A DNA stretch of 64,000 bases. Origin: WQUF01 sp031549885. Its GTDB lineage: Bacteria; Bacillota; Clostridia; Clostridiales; Clostridiaceae. The notes beneath the pieces are model-generated. The model did no database searches. It was given only the letters and a program-made list of their open reading frames with translations, and was not told the DNA's origin. The position numbers were made by a program, and so were the translations under genes. Positions within the stretch are counted from its first letter, which is position 1; each line of letters opens with the position of its first letter. Shown one piece after another: positions 34,531-43,177 of this stretch. The stretch spans positions 3,642-67,641 of the forward strand of contig JAVBPD010000006.1 in assembly GCA_031549885.1 (NCBI GenBank). Reading direction: 5' to 3'.

Positions 34531-35433
34531 TTATTTGGTGTAAAGAGGGCTGTTTACAGGAATAGATTCTTCTGGTATTATCTTTTGACCTTCAACTAAA
34601 CTGTTATTAGGGTCTAAAATAACAACATCATTTTTATTAAGCCCTTCGGTTATTTCTAATTTGTCTGAAAATTGAGTGGCAGTTTTTATATATCTTTTAT
34701 GAGCCATATCGTCTTTTAATATATATACATAAGTTCCGTTTAAATCTTTTTTTATAATGCTTGAATCTATGGCTATGATGTTCTGCTTTTCTTCTATTAT
34801 TATGCTCACATTAACTTTTATACCGCTTTTAAGGTTATCTAACTTGCCATCTAAAGTTATTTCAATGGGCAAGTATGATTTGCTTGAGTTAGTATAATCA
34901 CCCACTCCTGTGGGGCTTATATAGGATATTTTACCTTTAAACTGAAGAAATTGAGTGCTAATTATTGCTTTCTGGTTTAATCTGATATATTCATACTCGT
35001 CGCTTTCTAAATTTACTAAGACTTTCATATATGAAAGATCTTCTGTTGTGATGATAGGCTTTTTTGAGTCGTAATATTCGCCAACGGAATATTGAATAGA
35101 AGTAACTGTGCCGCTTTTTAAAGCTATGATGTTTTCTGTTTCAGGAAATTTTTCTTTTTCAATGCTAGCTAAAACCTGACCTTCTAAAATGCTGTCTCCA
35201 ACTTTGTAATTTAATGAAATTATTTTGCCGTTTGATGGAAAATAATCTTCTTTAAGTTGAGAAGCTAAAATTCCAGTATTGTTTATTTTGTTGCTTTCGA
35301 TAGAAGTTTCAATGGTTTTTGTCTTGTAGATACTTGTCTTTAAACTTTCAATTGTTATAGTTCTATAAATGATTGCAGTTGATATTATAATTAAAAGTGT
35401 AATAAAAAAATATAAAAAATACTTAATTTTCAT
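34531..35433 (-). CDS. HlyD-like adaptor protein, standalone
   Basis: 300 residues. One N-terminal membrane anchor (YFLYFFITLLIIISTAIIY) is followed by a lipoyl-like half-motif (LNYKVGDSILEGQVLASIEKE), the second half (GTVTSIQYSVGEYYDSKKPI) and beta-barrel/membrane-proximal domains (IDSSIIKKDLNGTYVYILKD). This is the membrane-fusion protein fold used with ABC or RND exporters, but no transporter gene is adjacent, unlike the similar protein at 16196-17086. It may serve a pump encoded elsewhere. It lies divergently from the glycerol operon. Confidence 0.82.
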   Translation of the reverse strand: MKIKYFLYFFITLLIIISTAIIYRTITIESLKTSIYKTKTIETSIESNKINNTGILASQLKEDYFPSNGKIISLNYKVGDSILEGQVLASIEKEKFPETENIIALKSGTVTSIQYSVGEYYDSKKPIITTEDLSYMKVLVNLESDEYEYIRLNQKAIISTQFLQFKGKISYISPTGVGDYTNSSKSYLPIEITLDGKLDNLKSGIKVNVSIIIEEKQNIIAIDSSIIKKDLNGTYVYILKDDMAHKRYIKTATQFSDKLEITEGLNKNDVVILDPNNSLVEGQKIIPEESIPVNSPLYTK

Positions 35434-35526
35434 TCAATCACCTGATTTACTTTTATGGTAATTATTAACATTAATTTTATATTTTAAACGTATTTTAGAT
35501 AAAAAAATTTTACATTAAAAATAGTA

Positions 35527-35555
35527 TTGATTTTTTAAAATAAAAATGTTACTAT
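35527..35555 (+). promoter_or_regulatory. Promoter of the glycerol operon
   Basis: TTGATT (35527-35532), 17-bp spacer, TACTAT (35550-35555). It is placed so that the transcript would begin about 25 nt before the leader terminator stem. Confidence 0.55.
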
Positions 35556-35585
35556 TAACGTAATTATTAGGCTTGAGTTTTGAGT

Positions 35586-35630
35586 TGCCAAATATAAAAC
35601 TGCAATAGTTTTGTGTTTGGCAGCTTTTTA
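35586..35630 (+). promoter_or_regulatory. Leader terminator / antitermination target of the glycerol operon
   Basis: GCCAAATATAAAAC (35586-35599) and GTTTTGTGTTTGGC (35607-35620) form a 14-bp stem with two G-U pairs and a 7-nt loop, followed by a T-rich tract. It lies between the promoter and the first gene (ATG 35650), so it would stop transcription unless overridden. GlpP, encoded in the same run, is the family known to do this in Bacillus subtilis. Confidence 0.75.
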
Positions 35631-35649
35631 TTTTAATTTGGAGGATTTT

Positions 35650-37086
35650 ATGTTTGATGTTGTAATTATAGGAGCTGGCATTATTGGATCAGCCGTTGCT
35701 CAATATTTAAGCAAATTTGATTTAAATGTTGTGGTACTTGAAGAAAATGAAGAAGTGTCATCGGTAACATCTAAAGCAAATAGCGGTATTGTGCATGCAG
35801 GTTATGATGCTGAACCAGGTTCCCTAAAGGCTCATTTTAATGTTCTTGGAAATTTTATGTATGAAAAGATTTCAAAGGATCTTGATATACCATTTAAAAG
35901 AAATGGTTCCTTAGTTTTATGTTTTTCGAAAGAAGATATGAAAAGACTTTATAAGCTCTATGATCAAGGGATTAAAAATAATGTTCCAAATTTAAAAATA
36001 TTGAGTAATGAAGAAGTTCAACAAATAGAACCAAGTATAAGTGATAATGTTTATAAAGCTTTATATGCGCCTACTGGCGGCATAATATCCCCTTATGAGG
36101 CTACTGTAGCATTTGCTGAAAGTGCTTATTTAAATGGTGTAAAGTTTTTTCTAAATCATAAAGTTTTAAATATAACTAAAGATAATGATCATTACATTAT
36201 TAGTACTTCAAAGGGATTAGTTAACGCTAAATTTATTGTCAATGCTGCTGGATTATATAGCGATGAAATAAATAATTTTGTATCTTCAAAGAAGTACTCA
36301 ATATTGCCAAGAAAAGGGCAATATTTATTGACGGATAAGATAGAAAAGGGTTTCATTGAAAAAACATTATTTCAATTGCCTTCACGGATGGGAAAAGGGG
36401 TTCTTGTAACTCCTACAGTACACAATAATCTATTAATAGGCCCTAGCTCTGAAGATATTGAAGATAAAACTGATTTTGATACCACAAGAGATACTCTTAT
36501 GAATATTGTAGAAGTAGGGTCAAAAAGCGTTAAGCATCTTCCTGTTTCAAGTACGATTACTTCATTTTCTGGTTTAAGAGCAAATCTTTCTAATTTTGAC
36601 GATTTTATAATTGAAAAATTAGATGATGAGAATTTTATAAATGCAGTTGGAATTAATTCTCCAGGATTAAGTAGCGCACCTTCAATTGCTGAGCATATTT
36701 CAAAAATTATTATAGATATTTTTGAAGCAAATGAAAAAAAGTATTTTCAAGCGTATAGAATATCTACAAAAAAATTTAGTGAGCTTTGTTTAAAGGAACA
36801 AAATGAGCTTATTAAAGAAAATAAAGCTTACGGCCAAATAGTCTGCAGGTGTGAAACTATAACTGAAGGAGAAATAATTGATTCAATAAGGCGTCCTCTT
36901 GGAGCGAGAACTTTAGATGGAATAAAGAGGCGTACAAGAGCAGGTATGGGAAGGTGTCAAGGAGGATTTTGCACATCAAAGGTAATAGAAATAATGTGCA
37001 GAGAATTAAATATATCTCCTTTTGATGTTACTAAATTTGGCAGGGGTTCAAATTTAATTGCTAATAACATTAAAGATGATCTATAA
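35650..37086 (+). CDS. GlpA-like FAD-dependent glycerol-3-phosphate dehydrogenase with BFD-type [2Fe-2S] domain
   Basis: 478 residues from ATG 35650 (GGAGGA upstream). Residues 1-360 are a DAO-type FAD domain: VVIIGAGIIGSAVAQYLSKF, SKANSGIVHAGYDAEPGS, LPRKGQYLLTD. The C-terminus (about 400-478) is a BFD-like Fe-S domain with CRCETITEGEI and GRCQGGFC, giving the C-x-C and C-x4-C ligand set. The same three-gene set with a second flavoprotein and a DUF1667 protein accompanies glycerol kinase in other anaerobes such as Thermotoga. Its role is oxidation of glycerol-3-phosphate to dihydroxyacetone phosphate without oxygen. Confidence 0.9.
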   Translation: MFDVVIIGAGIIGSAVAQYLSKFDLNVVVLEENEEVSSVTSKANSGIVHAGYDAEPGSLKAHFNVLGNFMYEKISKDLDIPFKRNGSLVLCFSKEDMKRLYKLYDQGIKNNVPNLKILSNEEVQQIEPSISDNVYKALYAPTGGIISPYEATVAFAESAYLNGVKFFLNHKVLNITKDNDHYIISTSKGLVNAKFIVNAAGLYSDEINNFVSSKKYSILPRKGQYLLTDKIEKGFIEKTLFQLPSRMGKGVLVTPTVHNNLLIGPSSEDIEDKTDFDTTRDTLMNIVEVGSKSVKHLPVSSTITSFSGLRANLSNFDDFIIEKLDDENFINAVGINSPGLSSAPSIAEHISKIIIDIFEANEKKYFQAYRISTKKFSELCLKEQNELIKENKAYGQIVCRCETITEGEIIDSIRRPLGARTLDGIKRRTRAGMGRCQGGFCTSKVIEIMCRELNISPFDVTKFGRGSNLIANNIKDDL

Positions 37087-37098
37087 GGAGAGAAAAAA

Positions 37099-38343
37099 AT
37101 GAAATATGTTGATTTATTAATAATAGGCGGAGGACCAGCAGGCCTTGCTGCAGCGGCTAAGGCAAAGGAGCTTGGCATTTGTAATATTTTAATAGTTGAG
37201 AGAAATAAAACTTTAGGTGGTATATTAAACCAGTGCATTCACAATGGATTTGGACTTCATATTTTTAAAGAAGAATTAACAGGTCCTGAATACGCAAACC
37301 GCTTTGAGAAAATGATAGAAAATAGCAATATTGAAATTATGCTAAATTCTATGGTAATTCATATTTCAAAGGATAAAGTTGCAATAGCATTGACTAAAGA
37401 TGGTGTTGTAGAAATTTGTGCTAAAGCGGTGATTTTAGCAATGGGATGTAGAGAAAAACCTAGAGGTGCCATTAATATCCCTGGTAGCAGACCTTCAGGG
37501 ATATTTACTGCAGGTCTTGCCCAAGAATTCATTAATTTAAAAGGATTAATGCCTGGTAAGAGGGTTGTAATATTAGGATCTGGAGATATTGGACTTATTA
37601 TGGCAAGAAGGCTGACCATTGAGGGTGCGAAAGTATTAGGAGTATTTGAATTGCTTTCTTACTCAAGTGGACTTAAAAGAAATATTGCTCAATGTTTAAA
37701 TGATTTTGAAATACCTATAGAGTATAACCATACAGTAACTAAAATAATAGGAAAAGAAAGGCTTTGCGCTATTGAAGTTTGTGAGGTAGATGAAAATAAG
37801 CTGCCTAAAGAAGAAACAGCAAAAATAATTGAATGCGATACGCTTTTATTATCTGTTGGACTTATTCCTGAAAATGAATTATCTAAAGAATTAGGAGTAA
37901 ACTTGTCAAAAATTACTGGTGGAGCTATTGTAGATAGCAATTTAGAGACAAATATTGAAGGAGTCTTTTCTTGTGGCAATGTTTTGCATGTACACGATTT
38001 AGTAGATAATGTAAGCAAAGAAGCGTATAAAGCTGCTGAAAGTGTGGCAAAATATTTAAATAATGAACTTATCAAAGAAGAAGTTATAAGTATAAATCCT
38101 GAATTTGGTGTTAGATATACCATTCCTAATTATGCTTTTCCAAATTCCATAAAAGATGGTTTAAGTATTTATTTTAGATGTAACGATGTCTATAGAAATT
38201 GTTATGTTTGCGCATATTTTGATGAAGAAGAAGTGTATAGAAAGAAAAAGAGAATACTTACACCTGGTGAAATGGAATTCATAGAATTAAAAAATCAAAC
38301 TATTATGCCAAAGAATATTTCCATAAAAATAATAAAATCTTAA
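37099..38343 (+). CDS. NAD(P)/FAD-dependent oxidoreductase, partner of the GlpA-like protein
   Basis: 414 residues of the pyridine nucleotide-disulfide reductase superfamily. LLIIGGGPAGLAAAAKAKEL is the FAD site and VVILGSGDIGLIMARRLTI the NAD(P) site; the third motif, GVFSCGNVLHVHDLVDNVS, binds the flavin. NQCIHNGFGLHIFKEELTGP is characteristic of this glycerol-linked subgroup. It follows the GlpA-like gene by 12 nt and would pass electrons from it to NAD(P) or another acceptor. No redox-active CxxC disulfide is seen in the usual place. Confidence 0.88.
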   Translation: MKYVDLLIIGGGPAGLAAAAKAKELGICNILIVERNKTLGGILNQCIHNGFGLHIFKEELTGPEYANRFEKMIENSNIEIMLNSMVIHISKDKVAIALTKDGVVEICAKAVILAMGCREKPRGAINIPGSRPSGIFTAGLAQEFINLKGLMPGKRVVILGSGDIGLIMARRLTIEGAKVLGVFELLSYSSGLKRNIAQCLNDFEIPIEYNHTVTKIIGKERLCAIEVCEVDENKLPKEETAKIIECDTLLLSVGLIPENELSKELGVNLSKITGGAIVDSNLETNIEGVFSCGNVLHVHDLVDNVSKEAYKAAESVAKYLNNELIKEEVISINPEFGVRYTIPNYAFPNSIKDGLSIYFRCNDVYRNCYVCAYFDEEEVYRKKKRILTPGEMEFIELKNQTIMPKNISIKIIKS

Positions 38344-38358
38344 TTATGGGGGAAAAAA

Positions 38359-38703
38359 ATGAAAAGTTTTATTTGCATTGGTTGTCCAGTTGGCTGTGAA
38401 TTAAAAGTTGAAGCAATAAATGATGAAATAAAAGTTTATGGCAATGAATGTAATATAGGCAAAAATTACGCTATTAAAGAATTAGAAAATCCTGTTAGAT
38501 TTTTTACTTCATCTATAAAAACAGTAAATGGGAAACTTGTTTCAGTTAAATCAAAAGAAGAAGTACCAAAGGATAAAATTATGGAATGTGCTAAAGCTAT
38601 AAAGGATGTTAAAGTGGATGTTCCTATAAAAATAGGTAATATCATTTTAAAAAATATCGCAAATACGGGTATTGATCTTGTAGCAACCAGAGAAGTTGTA
38701 TAA
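38359..38703 (+). CDS. DUF1667 protein
   Basis: 114 residues beginning MKSFICIGCPVGCELKVEA. Cysteines 6, 9, 13 and a fourth at about 32 (NECNIGKNYA) suggest a bound metal or Fe-S centre; the segment NPVRFFTSSIKTVNG is conserved in the family. DUF1667 genes routinely follow the GlpA-like and reductase genes in anaerobes, so it is probably a third subunit of that glycerol-3-phosphate dehydrogenase. It starts 15 nt after the reductase gene and precedes glpP. Confidence 0.9.
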   Translation: MKSFICIGCPVGCELKVEAINDEIKVYGNECNIGKNYAIKELENPVRFFTSSIKTVNGKLVSVKSKEEVPKDKIMECAKAIKDVKVDVPIKIGNIILKNIANTGIDLVATREVV

Positions 38704-38751
38704 AATATAATTAAGAGTCCTTTTAAACTTATTAAAGAGAGGGTAATTTAT

Positions 38752-39330
38752 ATGCAAGATTATAATGATTTTTACGATTGCCTTGTTGATAACCCTATTA
38801 TTGGAGCTATAAGATGTGATGAAGACTTAGAAAGAATTTTGGAAAAAGACATTAAAATTGTATTTATATTATATGGTAACTTATTCACATTAGAAGATGC
38901 TTTGCACAAATTAAGAAAAAAAAATGTTATAGTTTTTATACACATAGATATGATAGAAGGGCTAAAAAGCGATCAATATGGAATAGTGTATTTGAAAAAG
39001 GTAATAAATCCAGATGGCATAATAACTACCAAACCTTCTAATGTAAAACATATAAAAAATAATGGAATACTTTCTATCTTAAGAATATTTGCCATAGATA
39101 CAAAATCTCTTGAAACTGGTATAAAGAGCATTTTAGAATACTCTCCAACAGCAGTTGAAGTAATGCCAGGATCTGCAAGTAAGGTAATAAAATATATGCA
39201 AACATTAATAAAAATTCCTATAATTGCAGGTGGTCTTATAAGCACTAAGGAGGATGTAATTGAATCATTATCTTCTGGAGCAGTTGCTATTTCTACAACA
39301 TGTCATAAAGTTTGGGATCTTATTATATAA
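38752..39330 (+). CDS. glpP: Glycerol-3-phosphate responsive antiterminator
   Basis: 192 residues. The TIM-barrel-like family pattern is clear: IIGAIRCDEDLERIL, VFIHIDMIEGLKSDQYGI, IITTKPSNVKHIKNNGIL and VEVMPGSASKVIKYM with IIAGGLISTKEDV. GlpP binds glycerol-3-phosphate and the leader mRNA to prevent termination. Two possible targets are in this window: the 14-bp terminator stem at 35586-35620 before the dehydrogenase genes, and a weaker 9-bp stem at 39375-39403 before glpK. It lies between the dehydrogenase genes and glpK. Confidence 0.93.
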   Translation: MQDYNDFYDCLVDNPIIGAIRCDEDLERILEKDIKIVFILYGNLFTLEDALHKLRKKNVIVFIHIDMIEGLKSDQYGIVYLKKVINPDGIITTKPSNVKHIKNNGILSILRIFAIDTKSLETGIKSILEYSPTAVEVMPGSASKVIKYMQTLIKIPIIAGGLISTKEDVIESLSSGAVAISTTCHKVWDLII

Positions 39331-39374
39331 AGTTCAATTTAATAAATTTGGATAACAACTTAAAAATGTTTATG

Positions 39375-39403
39375 TATGAATTTAATTTTATATAAAATTC
39401 ATA
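39375..39403 (+). promoter_or_regulatory. Inverted repeat in the glpK leader
   Basis: TATGAATTT (39375-39383) and AAATTCATA (39395-39403) can form a 9-bp stem 28 nt before the glpK start. It lacks a clear T run, so it is a candidate GlpP-binding or regulatory stem rather than a definite terminator. Confidence 0.4.
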
Positions 39404-39431
39404 TATTTTATAAATAATAGGAGGTTTTTTT

Positions 39432-40922
39432 ATGTCACAATACTTAATGGCTTTTGACCAAGGGACTACAAGTTCTAGATGTATTTTATTCAATGAAAAG
39501 AGTGAGATCATTAGTGTTGCTCAAAAAGAATTCACACAAATTTATCCAAAAGCTGGCTGGGTTGAACATGATCCTATGGAGATATGGTCAAGCCAAGTAG
39601 GTGTAGCAGCTGAAGCTATGGCACGCATAGGAGCTAAAGCATCTGATATTTCTGCAATAGGAATTACTAACCAAAGAGAGACTACAGTTGTGTGGGAAAA
39701 AAGCACAGGAAAACCTGTTTACAATGCAATTGTTTGGCAATGTAGAAGAACTTCAGAATACTGTGATGAGCTTAAAGCATCAGGTTTTGATAAAGCAATT
39801 AAAGAAAAAACAGGACTTGTTGTAGACGCATACTTTTCAGGTACAAAAGTTAGATGGATATTAGAAAACGTTCCTGGTGCTAGAGAAAAAGCAGAAAATG
39901 GAGAGCTTTTATTTGGTACAATAGATACATGGTTAATTTGGAATTTAACTAAAGGAAAAGTACATGTTACAGATTATTCAAATGCTTCAAGGACTTTATT
40001 ATTTAATATACATACTTTAGAATGGGATAAAGAAATATTAGAAAAATTAAATATTCCAGAAAGTATGCTTCCAGAAGTTAGACCATCTAGTTATCATTAT
40101 GGTGATGCTTGTATTGACATGTTTAATGGGACTATTCCAATTGCAGGTATTGCAGGAGACCAACAAGCTGCTCTCTTTGGCCAATGCTGCTTTGAAGAAG
40201 GAATGGTTAAAAACACATATGGAACTGGATGCTTTATACTCATGAACACTGGGGAAAAAGCAGTTGAATCTAAAAATGGATTATTGACTACTATAGCTTG
40301 GGGGCTTGATGGAAAAGTTGAATATGCATTAGAGGGAAGTGTTTTCATAGCTGGTGCTGCTATTCAATGGCTTCGTGATGGTCTTAGATTGATAGATAAT
40401 GCTGCATTTACAGAAGCTTATGCAAATAAAGTTGAAGATTCTAATGGAGTTTATGTAGTTCCTGCATTTGTAGGACTTGGAGCACCTTATTGGGATCAAT
40501 ATGCTAGAGGAGCTATATTAGGCTTAACACGTGGAGTTGAAAAAGAGCACTTTATAAGGGCTACAGTTGAGTCACTTGCTTATCAAAGCAATGACGTAAT
40601 AAAAGCAATGAAAGTAGATGCAGGAGTTGATATAAAACAAATAAGAGTTGATGGCGGAGCATGTGCTAATAACTTCTTAATGCAATTCCAAGCAGATATT
40701 TTAGATGTTGAAGTAATTAGACCATCAATTATTGAAAGTACTGCTCTTGGTGCTGTTTATCTAGCAGGACTTGCTGTGGGATATTTTAAAGATAAAGAGG
40801 AAATTGCTAAAAATGCAAGCGTAGATAGAATATTTACTCCTAATATGGATAAAGAAAAACGTGAAAAACTTATAGCAGGATGGAATGAAGCAGTTAAAAG
40901 GACATTTGGTTGGGCAAAATAA
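39432..40922 (+). CDS. glpK: Glycerol kinase
   Basis: 496 residues, full length, AGGAGG upstream. FGGY-family hallmarks are MAFDQGTTSSRCILFNE (phosphate loop), ITNQRETTVVWEK, IVWQCRRTSEYC, GDQQAALFGQCCFEEG, NTYGTGCFILMNTG, LEGSVFIAGAAIQWLRDGL and DGGACANNFLMQFQAD. It phosphorylates glycerol to glycerol-3-phosphate, the substrate of the upstream dehydrogenase and the effector of GlpP. In Firmicutes GlpK is also activated by HPr on a histidine, compatible with the PTS-linked DhaM next door. A terminator follows immediately. Confidence 0.98.
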   Translation: MSQYLMAFDQGTTSSRCILFNEKSEIISVAQKEFTQIYPKAGWVEHDPMEIWSSQVGVAAEAMARIGAKASDISAIGITNQRETTVVWEKSTGKPVYNAIVWQCRRTSEYCDELKASGFDKAIKEKTGLVVDAYFSGTKVRWILENVPGAREKAENGELLFGTIDTWLIWNLTKGKVHVTDYSNASRTLLFNIHTLEWDKEILEKLNIPESMLPEVRPSSYHYGDACIDMFNGTIPIAGIAGDQQAALFGQCCFEEGMVKNTYGTGCFILMNTGEKAVESKNGLLTTIAWGLDGKVEYALEGSVFIAGAAIQWLRDGLRLIDNAAFTEAYANKVEDSNGVYVVPAFVGLGAPYWDQYARGAILGLTRGVEKEHFIRATVESLAYQSNDVIKAMKVDAGVDIKQIRVDGGACANNFLMQFQADILDVEVIRPSIIESTALGAVYLAGLAVGYFKDKEEIAKNASVDRIFTPNMDKEKREKLIAGWNEAVKRTFGWAK

Positions 40923-40933
40923 GCCTTAAATTT

Positions 40934-40960
40934 ATAGCCACTTCTAAACGAAGTGGCTAT
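40934..40960. terminator. Bidirectional terminator between glpK and dhaM
   Basis: ATAGCCACTTC (40934-40944), loop TAAAC and GAAGTGGCTAT (40950-40960) form a perfect 11-bp stem at the meeting point of two convergent units. Confidence 0.88.
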
Positions 40961-40962
40961 AT

Positions 40963-41352
40963 TTATTGTATTTTTCCTAATTTTAAAGATCTAAGCTTTT
41001 TTACTATATTATCAATACTTTCTCCAATTTCTATGGCAACTGCCGCTTCAATAGCACCTTCAACAAAAGCTGCATCAACAATTTTAATCTTTTCTTTTTC
41101 TTCATCTAAAAGTTCATCAATTATTGTTTCCATGGTCATAATTGTGCTTCCAAGGTCAAATAGAACAATAGCTTCCCCTAATTTAAGGGAATCATAGGTG
41201 GCATTTTTCATAGAAGTATAATCAGATCCAATGTCACCGTCTGCGGTTCCACCAATTGCATATATATTTACATCCTTAACCATTTGACTTAGTAAATCTT
41301 TAATACCATCTACGATTTTAAAGCTATGAGAAAGTAAAATTAATGAAATCAT
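40963..41352 (-). CDS. dhaM: PTS-dependent dihydroxyacetone kinase, phosphotransferase subunit
   Basis: 129 residues, equal to the EIIA-Man-like core without the HPr and EI-like extensions of Escherichia coli DhaM. ISLILLSHSFKIVDG holds the phospho-accepting His (residue 9); IYAIGGTADGDIGSDYTS and VLFDLGSTIMTMET are family motifs. It takes phosphate from HPr and regenerates ATP on DhaL in place. It overlaps dhaL by 4 bp and is the last gene of dhaK-dhaL-dhaM. Confidence 0.94.
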   Translation of the reverse strand: MISLILLSHSFKIVDGIKDLLSQMVKDVNIYAIGGTADGDIGSDYTSMKNATYDSLKLGEAIVLFDLGSTIMTMETIIDELLDEEKEKIKIVDAAFVEGAIEAAVAIEIGESIDNIVKKLRSLKLGKIQ

Positions 41353-41990
41353 ACATTTTTACCATTAAAAAATGAATAAAGTGATTCTAACATAAAGTAG
41401 CTCGACATAGCACCAGGATCAATATGACCAATGCTTCTTTCACCTAAATAAGAAGCTCTTCCTTTTGTTGCAACAATTGTTTTAGTAAATTCACATCTTT
41501 CATTAGCAATTTCAGTGGCATGTTTAAGTGCAGATAAAAAGTCTTCATTTTTATCTAAAGAATCCCTAAAGGATTTTGAAATAGGAATTAAAACATCGAG
41601 CATAGTTTTCTCATTTATATCGCTTTTCCCTCTGGCTTTAACTCCATTAACTGCAGCATCAAGCATGTCACAAAAATCTTTAAAATCAATTGTTTCCATG
41701 TCTTTAGAAAATGTACCAGCTTTTAAAAAGAAAGATCCATATAAAGGTCCAGATGCTCCACCTACAGTTGAAATAAGTTCCATAGCTACGGTTTTTAAAA
41801 CATCACCAACATTTTTAAACTCTGAAGCTTTAAGCTTTTCTGAAACCTTTTTAAAGCCTTTGTTTAAATTTGAACCATGGTCGCCATCTCCAATTGCAGA
41901 ATCAAGTTCAGTTAAATAATCTTTATTTTTTTCAATATTCTCTGATATATTAAGTATTATGGACTTTACAGTTTCGCTGTTTACAGTCAT
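41349..41990 (-). CDS. dhaL: Dihydroxyacetone kinase subunit DhaL (ADP-binding)
   Basis: 213 residues. The Asp-rich metal site ELDSAIGDGDHGSNLNKGF is near residue 30, and SLYGSFF-like GGASGPLYGSFFLKA plus KGRASYLGERSIGHIDPGAMSS complete the nucleotide pocket. DhaL holds ADP/ATP as a cofactor that is recycled by DhaM and phosphorylates DhaK-bound dihydroxyacetone. It lies 15 nt after dhaK with AAGGAGA as ribosome binding site. Confidence 0.95.
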   Translation of the reverse strand: MTVNSETVKSIILNISENIEKNKDYLTELDSAIGDGDHGSNLNKGFKKVSEKLKASEFKNVGDVLKTVAMELISTVGGASGPLYGSFFLKAGTFSKDMETIDFKDFCDMLDAAVNGVKARGKSDINEKTMLDVLIPISKSFRDSLDKNEDFLSALKHATEIANERCEFTKTIVATKGRASYLGERSIGHIDPGAMSSYFMLESLYSFFNGKNV

Positions 41991-42005
41991 ATTAAAAAAA
42001 TCTCC

Positions 42006-43001
42006 TTAAAATTGTTTAAAAGCTATAGTATTTGCTTTAGCATCGAATAAATCCTTTAATTCATCATCAAGCTTTAACACAGATATAGAAAATCCAGCCA
42101 TTTCTATTGATGTCATATATTCTCCAACTAAAGTTTTATGGATTTTAATTGACTTTTCATCTAAAATTTCATGAACTCTTTTATTTACAACAAAAAGTTC
42201 CATAAGTGGAGTTGCACCTAAACCGTTAACGAGAACACAAACCTCATCATTGTCGCTAAAATTTAAATCAGATAAAATTTTACCCATTAAAATATCTGTT
42301 ATTTCATCTGCAGTTTTTAATTCACCTTTTTTAACTCCAGGCTCTCCGTGTATTCCCATTCCAATTTCCATTTCATTTTCATCTAAAATAAAATTAGGTT
42401 TTCCGGCTTCAGGAACAATACAAGGAGCAAGTGCAATTCCCATGCTGCGAACATTTTTAATGACTTTTTCAGCAGTTTCCTTAACTTCTTTAAGGGTGGC
42501 TCCTGTTTCAGCTTTAGCTCCAGCTATTTTGTGTAATAGTACAGTACCAGCAATTCCTCTTCTTCCAACAGTATATAAGCTATTTTCAACAGCTACATCA
42601 TCATCTATAACTACTTTATCAACTTCAATTCCTTCAGCTTCTGCAAGTTCCATTGCCATTTCAAAATTCATAACATCTCCAGTGTAATTTTTAATTATGC
42701 ATAGAACACCAGAGCCTCCATCAACTTTTTTTATTGCCTCAAAAATTTGATCAGGAGTAGGAGAAGTAAAAACAGATCCACATACAGCTGCATCAAGCAT
42801 GCCTTCACCAACAAAACCAGCATGAGAAGGTTCGTGACCAGAGCCACCACCGCTTACTAAAGCTACTTTTAAAGATTTTTTGTTTTTCCTGACAATTACG
42901 TCAAATCCTTCGATTCTTTCGATGTCGTCTGGATAAGCATAGGACAAACCTTTAAGCATTTCATCTACTACATTTTTGGGATCATTTAAAACTTTTTTCA
43001 T
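42006..43001 (-). CDS. dhaK: Dihydroxyacetone kinase subunit DhaK
   Basis: 331 residues. ALVSGGGSGHEPSHAGFVG holds the catalytic His and glycines that bind dihydroxyacetone, and EIGMGIHGEPGV carries the His that forms a hemiaminal with the substrate. IKNYTGDVMNFEMA is another conserved segment. It opens the dhaKLM unit, which is transcribed toward glpK. Glycerol dehydrogenase and the usual DhaR/DhaS/DhaQ regulators are absent, so dihydroxyacetone must come from elsewhere. Confidence 0.96.
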   Translation of the reverse strand: MKKVLNDPKNVVDEMLKGLSYAYPDDIERIEGFDVIVRKNKKSLKVALVSGGGSGHEPSHAGFVGEGMLDAAVCGSVFTSPTPDQIFEAIKKVDGGSGVLCIIKNYTGDVMNFEMAMELAEAEGIEVDKVVIDDDVAVENSLYTVGRRGIAGTVLLHKIAGAKAETGATLKEVKETAEKVIKNVRSMGIALAPCIVPEAGKPNFILDENEMEIGMGIHGEPGVKKGELKTADEITDILMGKILSDLNFSDNDEVCVLVNGLGATPLMELFVVNKRVHEILDEKSIKIHKTLVGEYMTSIEMAGFSISVLKLDDELKDLFDAKANTIAFKQF

Positions 43002-43126
43002 AATGCAAAACTCCTTTATAATAAAATAAAATGAGCCAAAGCATAAAGAAATACCTAAATGCCCTGGCTACTCAAAAACTCTATGCCTGAAGTATTATAA
43101 ATTTATATTAACACATTTTAATTTAG

Positions 43127-43155
43127 TTGACAATTAAATTTAAGTATCGTATCCT
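43127..43155 (+). promoter_or_regulatory. Promoter of the argS T-box transcript
   Basis: Consensus TTGACA (43127-43132), 17-bp spacer, TATCCT (43150-43155), about 20 bp before T-box stem I. Confidence 0.55.
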
Positions 43156-43177
43156 AATGTATATAAAATATTGATCA

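Noticed and set aside
37689..38123. 144-codon minus-strand frame opposite the second glycerol flavoprotein gene
   Set aside because: It is antisense to a gene with three intact cofactor motifs and has no start signal.
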